From JACNKV01 sp964645915 (lineage in GTDB: Bacteria > Fidelibacterota > Marinisomatia > Marinisomatales > JACNKV01), in the NCBI GenBank assembly GCA_964645915.1, contig CAZYDH010000004.1:65068-129067 (forward strand): a stretch of DNA of 64,000 nucleotides, in the 5' to 3' direction. Positions 41,520 to 50,315 of this stretch are shown here, piece by piece. The notes under the pieces are model-generated. The model was not told the DNA's origin, made no database searches, and saw only the letters and a program-made list of their open reading frames with translations. The translations under genes were made by a program, and so were the position numbers. The number at the start of each line of letters is the position of its first letter. The first letter of the stretch is position 1.

Positions 41520-44450
41520 ATGACACACACCATATTAAAACTCGCAGTAATTACCATTGGTTTCATTTCCGGACTTATGGCTGACTCCAATTTTACACCG
41601 TTATCTAAGATTACACGAACGGATGCTACAGTACCCGGCAATTACCAACGTGGCGAATATCTAATTATATTACCTGACATTGGATTACTCCCTTATCTTG
41701 AAAACGAAAGCCAAGGAGGTAATTTCATTGCATTTAAAGAGTCACAAGGATTCGATGTAACCGTTGTCTCTTTGAATACAGAAATGCTGACAACAGCTTT
41801 AGACATTAAAAACTATTTATCTTCTTACTATGAAACGCATCCGATGCTTGAGTATGTATTACTCATAGGAGATGTAAATGGCAGTTTAGCCATTCCAACA
41901 TTTTTCATCCATTCTTTTAACGAAGATGAAGAAGATGTCACTGATTACCCATATTCATTTTTTGACAATGATCCTGCATCTCCCAATTATGATATTTTAG
42001 ATCCTGCCTTTTTAATCGGCCGTTGGTCAATCCGTAATCCCGGGGACCTACTCAATATTAAAACCAGGACAATCCAATATTCGAAAATGGATTATTTAAA
42101 TCAAACAGATAAAGAATATTTGACTCGAGGATTATTGGTTGCAGGGAATTATAAAACATCAAGCGATGGTGGAGAAGTCCCTCCTTCCGCATGGCCTGTA
42201 ACACCCGTCTGGACATCTTATTGGCTGATGGATCGTTTAGATGAATATGGATTCACACAAATCGATACTGCCTTTTTTCATGCAGGATACCAAATCACTG
42301 AAAATCCGACGATCATAAATGCATGGACTAATGGGGTTGGTGTGATTAATTATCGTGGATGGGGGAATTCTCACGGGTGGCATAAACCTTCTTTTTACAT
42401 CGAAGACATTAATTCCTTAAACCATGGATGGAAACTTCCTGTAGTAATGAGTCTTGTTTGTAATACAGGAGATTTCGGTGCGGATATTGCTCCTCAAACT
42501 GGTCCTTCAAAATGTTTTGGTGAAGAGTTATTAACAAAAGGAACACCTACAAATCCAAAGGGTGCTGTTGCAGTTGTTGGCCCATCTGATCTGGACACAG
42601 ATACAAAATTCAACAACGTACTCTGCGGCGCTATGTGGGATGAGTTACTTGATGAACGCCTTGCGGAAATCGGTCCTGCACTATTTGCAGGAAAACAAGC
42701 GATGATAACAGAATTTCCTCATTTAGTTGAAAATGGAGGGGTCATAGAGTTTTATCATCATATTTATGGTGTGCTTGGGGACCCTAGTTTATCTGTATGG
42801 TTAAACACACCCGACGAATTGTCAGCATCTATAGAAAACAATACCACGTTAACCCAATCGCATCTTTACACTACTGTAACCGATCAAAATGGAACTCCGT
42901 TGAATTTAGTTGTTGGTGCGTTGAAAATGGATGGAGATCTTATTGCCAAAGGGGTTTCAACTCCTGATGGTAATCTCTCAATCGATTTTTCAAATGTCCC
43001 AGCAGGCACAACCCTTGATTTATATTTGAATAAATCCCAATTTGTACAAAAGCATATTCAATTAACTTTTTCAGGGGACGATGGCTCTCCCTATTCTCCA
43101 GATATTTTTGTTGAGTTTGATGTCACACCCATCCTTGAAAATGATGAACTATGGTTCACAACCAACACAACTGAATCTATCGCATTGAATATCAGCAACG
43201 CAGGACCGACGTCTTTCCAAAATATGGAAGTTTCACTGACTCCATTGAGCAATGATATGATTGACATCAATACATTTACTTCAACAGTTGACTTATCTGC
43301 ATTTTCGATTAGCACAACAGAGACTCTATTAACAGGACTGGTAAATAATATTCCCATAGGTTTTTCTGTTCCCTTTCTAGCAGAGTTTAGAATCAACGGT
43401 AATCTAATTGCCGAAAATGTATTCAAAATTATAGTAGGACCCGTTGAAGCAACAAATCCAAATCCCCCGGACCAATATGGATATTGGGCTTTTGACAGTT
43501 ATGACACCGATTATGAAGAATCACCTGAATATAATTGGGTAGAATTAAATCCTGCAAATGATGGGTCAGGAACAAACTTAAACTTATCAGATGATACAAA
43601 AACAACAATTGATATTGGATTCCCTTTCCAATATTATGGCCAGGAATATTCATTAGTCACAGTTTGTTCCAATGGATGGATATCTTTTGAAGATAGTCCG
43701 GTTCCATATTTTTGGAATTTTTCGATTCCGATGTCATTAGGACCGCCTGCAATGGTCGCTCCATTTTATGATGATCTGGATGACAATAATGGTGAAGAAC
43801 CTTTTAATATCTTTTATCTTTTTGAGACAGATCGACTCATTATTCAATGGGATCAAGTTTCTAATGGAGAAGATGATGAATTCTGCCCAAATTGCGTAAA
43901 AGAAACTTTCCAAGTTATTTTGCTAAATCCAGCTCACTATCCTACAAATACCGGGGATGGAGAGATCATTTTCCAGTACAAAGAGATTCATGATATTGAC
44001 TCCAATGGAAACTTTAGTACAATTGGCATCGAATCACCTGACCAAAATGATGGATTACAATATTTGTTCTCCGGTCAACTTTCAGCAGGATCTTCACCCT
44101 TGCAAAATGAATTAGCAATCAAATTCACAACTGATGCACCAACGGAAGTTCTTGGAATTGATGATCATAGCGTTACGGTTCCAACCAGTTTTAACTTACA
44201 ACCTGCTTATCCAAATCCGTTTAATCCAATTACAACGATCACTTTTACCGTTTCTCCTTCTAACCATGCAACTACATTATCTGTGTATGATTTAATGGGA
44301 AGAAAAATTGAAACTCTTGTCAATGGAATTATAGAATCGGGTTCACACTCAATAAATTGGGATGCATCAAATAAAGCAAGCGGAGTTTATTTTGTTCAGA
44401 TGATCTCCGGAAATTATTCAAATACTCAGAAAGTTGTCCTGTTGAAATAA
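41520..44450 (+). CDS. Second C25 (gingipain-like) surface protein with T9SS tail
   Basis: A 976-residue secreted paralogue of the minus-strand C25 protein, lacking the long propeptide. Signal peptide 1-21; C25 domain about 45-410 (GEYLIILPDIGLL, YVLLIGDVNGSLAIPTFF, LIGRWSIRNP, cysteine in SLVCNTGDFG). The catalytic-histidine position reads NYRGWGNSHGW, so the canonical HG is WG, with a histidine four residues on. Later come one FPFQYYGQEYS...NGWISF module homologous to those in the paralogue, and a T9SS domain (AYPNPFNPITTI, terminal TQKVVLLK). The stop overlaps the next gene's start by one base (TAATG). Confidence 0.88.
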   Translation: MTHTILKLAVITIGFISGLMADSNFTPLSKITRTDATVPGNYQRGEYLIILPDIGLLPYLENESQGGNFIAFKESQGFDVTVVSLNTEMLTTALDIKNYLSSYYETHPMLEYVLLIGDVNGSLAIPTFFIHSFNEDEEDVTDYPYSFFDNDPASPNYDILDPAFLIGRWSIRNPGDLLNIKTRTIQYSKMDYLNQTDKEYLTRGLLVAGNYKTSSDGGEVPPSAWPVTPVWTSYWLMDRLDEYGFTQIDTAFFHAGYQITENPTIINAWTNGVGVINYRGWGNSHGWHKPSFYIEDINSLNHGWKLPVVMSLVCNTGDFGADIAPQTGPSKCFGEELLTKGTPTNPKGAVAVVGPSDLDTDTKFNNVLCGAMWDELLDERLAEIGPALFAGKQAMITEFPHLVENGGVIEFYHHIYGVLGDPSLSVWLNTPDELSASIENNTTLTQSHLYTTVTDQNGTPLNLVVGALKMDGDLIAKGVSTPDGNLSIDFSNVPAGTTLDLYLNKSQFVQKHIQLTFSGDDGSPYSPDIFVEFDVTPILENDELWFTTNTTESIALNISNAGPTSFQNMEVSLTPLSNDMIDINTFTSTVDLSAFSISTTETLLTGLVNNIPIGFSVPFLAEFRINGNLIAENVFKIIVGPVEATNPNPPDQYGYWAFDSYDTDYEESPEYNWVELNPANDGSGTNLNLSDDTKTTIDIGFPFQYYGQEYSLVTVCSNGWISFEDSPVPYFWNFSIPMSLGPPAMVAPFYDDLDDNNGEEPFNIFYLFETDRLIIQWDQVSNGEDDEFCPNCVKETFQVILLNPAHYPTNTGDGEIIFQYKEIHDIDSNGNFSTIGIESPDQNDGLQYLFSGQLSAGSSPLQNELAIKFTTDAPTEVLGIDDHSVTVPTSFNLQPAYPNPFNPITTITFTVSPSNHATTLSVYDLMGRKIETLVNGIIESGSHSINWDASNKASGVYFVQMISGNYSNTQKVVLLK

Positions 44451-46338
44451 TGACTCAGCCTTTCAATAAAAAAATATTATACCGTTTGCTAATAGCAGTT
44501 TTGTTTATTTTAAATGGTCTCTTAGCTATCGAACCTGTTGGAGACACATTAACCGTTGTTCAGCGACCCATTTTAAGCATTCCGGAAATAATAACACCGG
44601 GTGAGACAATGGATATTCTTTGTCTTGCTGATGAATCAACGAACAATTGGCAAGCAAAGCTTCTGTATAATGATATCGTGATCAATCTATCGATTACCTC
44701 ATCAATCTTTGATAATAACTCAGGGTTGTGGACGCTAGTGACCGAAATTCCGACACCTGATCTCTATGAGTTATATGATCTGCAAATCTCAGCGTCGAAT
44801 GGCATTTACGATGTTACAAAAAACTCTGTTCAACTCATTCCATCATTTCGAGAACAATACTATTTTATTCACATTACCGATACTCACTTACCCACCCGAA
44901 CCTATTGGACTAGCGATCCTGAAACAGCCGTAACGGACTCAACGACAATGGTTCGCTTAANNNNNNNNNNNNNNNNNNNNNNNNNNNNNNNNNNNNNNNN
45001 NNNNNNNNNNNNNNNNNNNNNNNNNNNNNNNNNNNNNNNNNNNNNNNNNNNNNNNNNNNNTGGACTAGCGATCCTGAAACAGCCGTAACGGACTCAACGA
45101 CAATGGTTCGCTTAAGAAATATTATCAATGATGTGAATTTATTAAATCCTGAGTTTGTTCTCATAACGGGCGATATCATCAATGAAGGAGAATTAGAAGA
45201 CCTTGATGATGGTCGAGTTTACAGCAGAACGAAACGTATCCTGGGAGAGTTCGAAGTTCCCATTTACCTGGTTGCAGGGAATCATGATATTGGCGGTTGG
45301 GTAGCAACTCCCGGACCACAAGGATCTGCACGCCGAAATTGGTGGAAATTTTTTGGCTGGAAAGATTTAGAGTTTTACCCAACTTATACTCAAAACTATA
45401 CATTTGATTATGGTAATATCTTATTTATAGGAATGGAATCTTATAACAATTATGATTCATTCATGTATAATATTTATGGTCAGTATAGCTTTATATCCTC
45501 TCAACTTAATTGGTTAAATAATCAATTGGATAATTCTTCATTATATGATGCTCGGGTTCTTTTTTATCACTATGATTTTTCTGATCAGATCAATTTAAGT
45601 ACATTGGGTGCGGAAATGTCACTCGCGGGACATACTCACAGCAATTATAATGACTTTACTTCACCTTACAATATCACGACTCGCGCCGCTTGCCATTCGG
45701 ATGCCCCGTATCGAGTGATTAAAGTCAATAATAACACTCTGGATCCACAATATACTTCTGTCTCGTTCTATGGTGACAATGATCAAGTATTTATTGACTA
45801 TTCTCCATCAAATGACGGTCTGGTAGACAGTGTTTCTGCATTCATTCATAATGCAAACGATATTGAATTTGAAAATGCAAAAATTAAATTTGTCATGCCT
45901 GCCGGGAATTATGATTTCGATGTTACAAACGGTACACTTCTCCAAATTGATAACTCGGGAGATTACAATGTGTGTTATGTACAGACAAGCATTCCATCTA
46001 ATAGCGATACTTATGTAACTATTAAAGCCCATGAATCGGCAGGAAATCAATTTGTAGAATTCTCAGATCAATTTGAATTGTTTTCTATTTATCCCAATCC
46101 ATTTAATCCAATTGCTAATATATCTTTTTCAATTCCTGATTTAGATATTAAATCAAATGTATCGATACACATATTTGATGTTTCAGGGAAGATTGTTGAA
46201 ACATTAACTCACAAGATTATCACACCCGGTTCTCACACTATTAAATGGGATGCATCAAATCATGCAAGTGGTGTGTATTTTGTACAAATGATTTCAGGTC
46301 ATTTTTCAGCAACTCAGAAAATTATTTTGTTAAAATAA
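44450..46338 (+). CDS. Secreted metallophosphoesterase with T9SS tail (split by an artificial N gap)
   Basis: One gene broken on paper by 100 Ns. Removing the Ns and one copy of the 55-base flank repeat (joining 44960 to 45116) gives an uninterrupted frame of 577 aa. It has a signal peptide of about 25 residues, a short beta domain, and a calcineurin-like phosphoesterase domain (ITDTHLPT, ITGDIINEGE, AGNHDIGGW, a YHYD histidine and AGHTH), so all metal motifs are present. A T9SS domain follows (IYPNPFNPIANI, IFDVSGKIV, terminal TQKIILLK). Substrate unknown; extracellular phosphate scavenging or nucleotide hydrolysis are options. It closes a three-gene run with the M14 and C25 genes. Confidence 0.85.
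44906..45115. other. Scaffold gap: 100 Ns flanked by identical 55-base contig ends
   Basis: Bases 44906-44960 and 45061-45115 are identical over 55 bases, with Ns at 44961-45060. This is what remains when two contigs overlapping by one k-mer length are joined with a fixed-size gap instead of being merged. No real sequence is likely to be missing. Confidence 0.9.
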
Positions 46339-46347
46339 TACCTACCT

Positions 46348-47220
46348 TTGAATTCTCTATCTATTGTTGACACCATTCGTTCAAGATATTCCTGCAGAGG
46401 ATATCAAAATCGTTCAATTGATAAAGAGATCATTTCAGAATTATTAAATTACGCAAGCACCCATCAAATTGGACCGTTTGGAACAAAAGTCCGAGTTCAT
46501 TTTGGGGAAGTTAAATCAGGTTTGTCCATTTTAAGAGGTTTGAACACTTATGGATTTATTAAGGGAACGGATGAATTTCTTATAGGGGCTTTAACAAAAG
46601 CTGATGACCATCTTCAACAAGAAGAATTTGGATATGTAATTGAGAAAATCATTCTTAAAGCAACTGAGTTAGACTTAGGCACATGCTGGATGGGTGGTAC
46701 TTTTCGGAAAAGTGTTTTTGCCAATCTAATCGAACTGAACGAAAGTGAAAGTCTTCCTGCGGTAATTGCTATTGGTTATCCTAAAATTAAAAAACGTAAG
46801 ATGGATAAAATGATCCGGAAAATTGCAAAGTCAGACCATCGAAGACCTTGGGATAAACTTTTTTATGACCAAAATTTTGAAAAACCACTATCTCAAGAAA
46901 ATGCGTGTGAATTTGAAACAGCCCTAGAAATGGTTAGATTAGCTCCTTCTGCATCAAATAAACAACCATGGAAGCTTGTGAAAGATAATAATTGTATCCA
47001 TTTTTATTTGAGACGAACTCCGGGATACAAAGATCAACCCGTTTTAACGCGAACCGGCAAAGAAGGTGATTTACAGCGTATAGATATCGGGATTGCTATG
47101 AGTCATTTTGAATTAACGTGTAATGAAACAGGAATTTCAGGGAAGTGGGTTGTCAACGATCCGAATATTTCTCTCCCGGATGATTTGACAGAATATAAAG
47201 TCAGTTGGATTTCTGACTAA
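46348..47220 (+). CDS. Nitroreductase-family flavoprotein (TM1586 type)
   Basis: An FMN-dependent oxidoreductase-fold protein of 290 aa. The N-terminal SIVDTIRSRYSCRGYQNRSID is the standard nitroreductase opening, so TTG 46348 is the probable start; no ribosome binding site is evident. The later LGTCWMGGTF, ALEMVRLAPSASNKQPW and DIGIAMSHFEL blocks match the TM1586-like branch, in which the two halves of the dimer motif set are arranged in one longer chain. Physiological substrate unknown. It follows the phosphoesterase gene by nine bases and is convergent with the aldehyde dehydrogenase (16 bases apart, no hairpin). Confidence 0.87.
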   Translation: MNSLSIVDTIRSRYSCRGYQNRSIDKEIISELLNYASTHQIGPFGTKVRVHFGEVKSGLSILRGLNTYGFIKGTDEFLIGALTKADDHLQQEEFGYVIEKIILKATELDLGTCWMGGTFRKSVFANLIELNESESLPAVIAIGYPKIKKRKMDKMIRKIAKSDHRRPWDKLFYDQNFEKPLSQENACEFETALEMVRLAPSASNKQPWKLVKDNNCIHFYLRRTPGYKDQPVLTRTGKEGDLQRIDIGIAMSHFELTCNETGISGKWVVNDPNISLPDDLTEYKVSWISD

Positions 47221-47236
47221 ACTTATAGAATATTTA

Positions 47237-48721
47237 TTATCGATAACGAATCTTAATAAATCGACTGATCCATTTCGGTAGTGATTTTATTCCACTATAC
47301 CACCAGGGTTCTGAACGAAATGCGAACCGGGTTTCCACTACTGATGTAATCCGACTAAATGATCTTAAACCTTCAACTCCATGAACTCGACCCATTCCCG
47401 ACTCTTTAACACCGCCAAATGGCAAACTACCAATTCCATACCCTGTTTGGATATCATTGATCGTAACCTGCCCGGCTTGTAACAATCCGGCTATTCGTCT
47501 ACCTCTTTTTTTATTAGAAGTAAAAACACTTGCTGCTAATCCATAGCGATTATCATTTGCTTTTTCCACAGCTTCTTTGTCACTATCCACTCTGCTAACA
47601 GTAATCACGGGACCAAAGCTTTCTTCTCTACACACTTCACCATTTTCATCTGGTTCAAATACAATAGTAGGTGGAAAAAATTGTCCACCATTCTTTGGGA
47701 ATTTATCAGATGAATAAATCTCTTTGCAGCTAGATTTAATTTCAGCAATCTGTTGTTTTACTTTATCTCTTCCGGCAGCCATCGTCATTGCGCCAATCTG
47801 GTCATTAGGTGTTGTCCCGCAGGATACGAGTGCAATTTTCTTTTTTATTAACTCCGAAAACTGATCAAATACGGAATCAAAAACGTATACACGTTCAACT
47901 GAAATACACGTTTGTCCGGCATTGGAAAAACCGCCCCAAATACATGCATTTGAGGCTCGTTCAAGGTTCGCATCATCAAGGACAATCATCGCATCTTTGC
48001 CGCCAAGTTCTAAAATACAGGGTTTTAGTTGTTCACCACACGAAGCAGCAATCACCTTACCTACTGCAGTGCTTCCCGTAAAGCAAATGATATCCGTCTT
48101 GCTGCTTTCTACAAGAATTTTCCCGGTATCTGCAGTACCAATAATAGTTTGAAATATCCGCTTATCATCAGAGATTTCATTAAATGTATCTTTTAATAAA
48201 TTCCCAATCAAAGGTGTGTGTTCTGAAGGTTTTAACAGAACCGTATTCCCTGCAAGCAGAGCTTCAATTACAGGAGAGAGAGCTAATATGAATGGGTAAT
48301 TCCATGGAGAGATAATCCCTGCAACACCATGAGGATGATATTCAACCCACCCTTTTTTATGCAAGTAATATCCAATGGATCGTTTGTTAGGAGATAAGGC
48401 TTTTTTTGAATACCCTAAGAGTATTGTAACTAAATCAACCCCAACAAAAAATTCCATCACTGCATCTTGATATGATTTGCCGGTTTCTGATTGAATTAAA
48501 TCAACAAATTGATCTGTTTTATTAATAATAGCTTTACGATAAGATCGGACTAGTTTTTTTCTTTCAGTAAGAGATGTATGGTTATAAACACCGGCTGATT
48601 CTTTAGCACTTTCTAATATGGATTCTATGTCTTTCAGTGAAGTAAAATAAACATTCCCTAGCGATTTCATTGTTGCCGGATTATAACATTTAAAATGATC
48701 GGTTTCTATATAGGAACTCAT
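47237..48721 (-). CDS. NAD(P)-dependent aldehyde dehydrogenase
   Basis: A 494-residue ALDH superfamily enzyme oxidising an aldehyde to a carboxylate. Active-site glutamate in LELGGKDAMIVLDD (near residue 236), catalytic cysteine in NAGQTCISVERV (near 271), and GSTAVGK of the NAD-binding fold are all present, with PWNYPF for the substrate tunnel. The tail (RFAFRSEPWWYSGIKSLPKWISRFIKIRYR region) is basic and aromatic, resembling ALDHs that act on lipophilic aldehydes. It lies 15 bases after the GMC oxidoreductase gene, whose product would supply its aldehyde. Confidence 0.92.
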   Translation of the reverse strand: MSSYIETDHFKCYNPATMKSLGNVYFTSLKDIESILESAKESAGVYNHTSLTERKKLVRSYRKAIINKTDQFVDLIQSETGKSYQDAVMEFFVGVDLVTILLGYSKKALSPNKRSIGYYLHKKGWVEYHPHGVAGIISPWNYPFILALSPVIEALLAGNTVLLKPSEHTPLIGNLLKDTFNEISDDKRIFQTIIGTADTGKILVESSKTDIICFTGSTAVGKVIAASCGEQLKPCILELGGKDAMIVLDDANLERASNACIWGGFSNAGQTCISVERVYVFDSVFDQFSELIKKKIALVSCGTTPNDQIGAMTMAAGRDKVKQQIAEIKSSCKEIYSSDKFPKNGGQFFPPTIVFEPDENGEVCREESFGPVITVSRVDSDKEAVEKANDNRYGLAASVFTSNKKRGRRIAGLLQAGQVTINDIQTGYGIGSLPFGGVKESGMGRVHGVEGLRSFSRITSVVETRFAFRSEPWWYSGIKSLPKWISRFIKIRYR

Positions 48722-48736
48722 AGGGTATATTTAGGT

Positions 48737-50311
48737 TTATTGTTTCTTTGGGATATGACTCATTGCCCATTCGGCTAAAGTCGTAATGGTTAATGAAGGA
48801 TTCACTCCTAAATTCCCGGGGATAACCGATCCGTCAATCACATATAAATTCTCTTTTCCGTGGATTTTGAGTTTCTCATCAACTACCGAAGTACTCGGGT
48901 CTTGCCCCAAAACACAACCACCGAGAATATGCGCAGTCGTCGCGGTATCCAAAACAGCTTCGGGGAGCGAGCTACATGCACGACCATTCATTTTTTTTGC
49001 CATTCTTTCTGCCAATAAATTCGCTTGAGGGATAAAAGAAGGGATAGGCCCTTTTGTACTCCTTGAACTAATAAGTTTATACTTCCCAAATCGCAGCCAA
49101 GATCTCTTCAAAATCAAATCTAAATGATTTTCGAGTGTTTGCATCACGAGTAATATTGTGCTGTGTTTCGCCCATCCGATCGGATATATATTTCGAAGAG
49201 TAAGAATCGGATGTCTAATAATATTATAGAACCATAATAGCCACCGTGGAAAATGTTTGGTTCCGCCAGTCAATACTGTCCCCAAGTTTCCCATAACATC
49301 TTGTCCATTACCATATCGTACTAACTCTACTTGAGTTTCTTCATCAAGCATTGCTTGTGAAGAGATTGCAATGCCCTTAGAATGATCAATATCTTTATCG
49401 TGAGAGACTACGCCAAGTAGTGCTTCAGAATTAGTTCGGACTATACTTCCAATGGATTTGGGAAGGGCATTTAATCCTAAATATTGACTATTTTTTAGTA
49501 ATCTTACGGTTCCTAACACCCCTCCAGAAAAAATTATATTCTTAGCATAGTATGATTGCTTAGGATGAAAAATTCCCGTGCTTTTTTTTGTATTGATCTT
49601 ATACAAACCATCATCTGTTTCTGTAACCGAAATTGCTTCAGTTTCAGAAAATATTTTTACACCATTTTTTTCTGCAAAATACAGATAGTTTTTATCTAAT
49701 GTGTTTTTAGCATTCTCTCGACATCCAACCATACATCCGCCACATTCTATACATCCTTTTCGTTCAGGACCTTCACCATCAAAATATGGATCAGGAGCTA
49801 CTTCATCGGATGTCCCAAAATATATTCCAACGTCCACCGGAGCAAAACTATCAGGATAATCAAATTCAGAGATTACTTCTTCTAAATAAGAATCAGAAAG
49901 AGTCTTTACTGGAGAGGTCACAGCGCCAAGCATTTTCTTTGCCAATGCATAATAGGGCTTCAAACGGTCTCCCCATTGTCCATCATCCCATTGGTTCAAG
50001 GCTTGATCTGAAGGAATAAGCAACGTATTTGCATATACAAGACTTCCACCACCTACTCCGGTTCCATGAAGAATAAATACATCTTTTAACAATGTCATAT
50101 CCTGAATACCATATAGACCACATTTTGGCATCCAAAGGAACTTTCTTAGATTCCAATTTGATTTTGGAAAATCTTGGGTTCTATATCGCTTTCCTTTTTC
50201 CAGAACAGCAACAGAATAACCCTTTTCGCTCAACCGCATTGCTGATACAGACCCCCCAAAACCTGATCCTATAATTATATAATCAAACACCGGAGCAGCT
50301 TGTTTTTTCAT
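48737..50311 (-). CDS. GMC-family FAD-dependent alcohol oxidoreductase
   Basis: A 524-residue GMC oxidoreductase, nearest in layout to cholesterol oxidase and long-chain alcohol oxidase types. FAD-binding GSGFGGSVSAMRLSEKG starts at about 16; HGTGVGGGSLVYANTL covers the second flavin motif; a cysteine cluster CIECGGCMVGC with NAKNTLDKNYL is typical of this subgroup. The C-terminal GMC signature VIDGSVIPGNLGVNPSLTITTLAEWAM completes the FAD site. It has no signal peptide. Middle gene of a three-gene operon, four bases after the DhaL-DegV gene and 15 before the aldehyde dehydrogenase, suggesting alcohol to aldehyde to acid. Sterol versus fatty alcohol cannot be decided here. Confidence 0.88.
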   Translation of the reverse strand: MKKQAAPVFDYIIIGSGFGGSVSAMRLSEKGYSVAVLEKGKRYRTQDFPKSNWNLRKFLWMPKCGLYGIQDMTLLKDVFILHGTGVGGGSLVYANTLLIPSDQALNQWDDGQWGDRLKPYYALAKKMLGAVTSPVKTLSDSYLEEVISEFDYPDSFAPVDVGIYFGTSDEVAPDPYFDGEGPERKGCIECGGCMVGCRENAKNTLDKNYLYFAEKNGVKIFSETEAISVTETDDGLYKINTKKSTGIFHPKQSYYAKNIIFSGGVLGTVRLLKNSQYLGLNALPKSIGSIVRTNSEALLGVVSHDKDIDHSKGIAISSQAMLDEETQVELVRYGNGQDVMGNLGTVLTGGTKHFPRWLLWFYNIIRHPILTLRNIYPIGWAKHSTILLVMQTLENHLDLILKRSWLRFGKYKLISSRSTKGPIPSFIPQANLLAERMAKKMNGRACSSLPEAVLDTATTAHILGGCVLGQDPSTSVVDEKLKIHGKENLYVIDGSVIPGNLGVNPSLTITTLAEWAMSHIPKKQ

Positions 50312-50315
50312 GTCA

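Noticed and set aside
44906..45115. A 55-base direct repeat as a mobile-element footprint or tandem duplication
   Set aside because: The copies flank an N run exactly and collapsing them restores the gene frame, which is the mark of an unmerged contig overlap.
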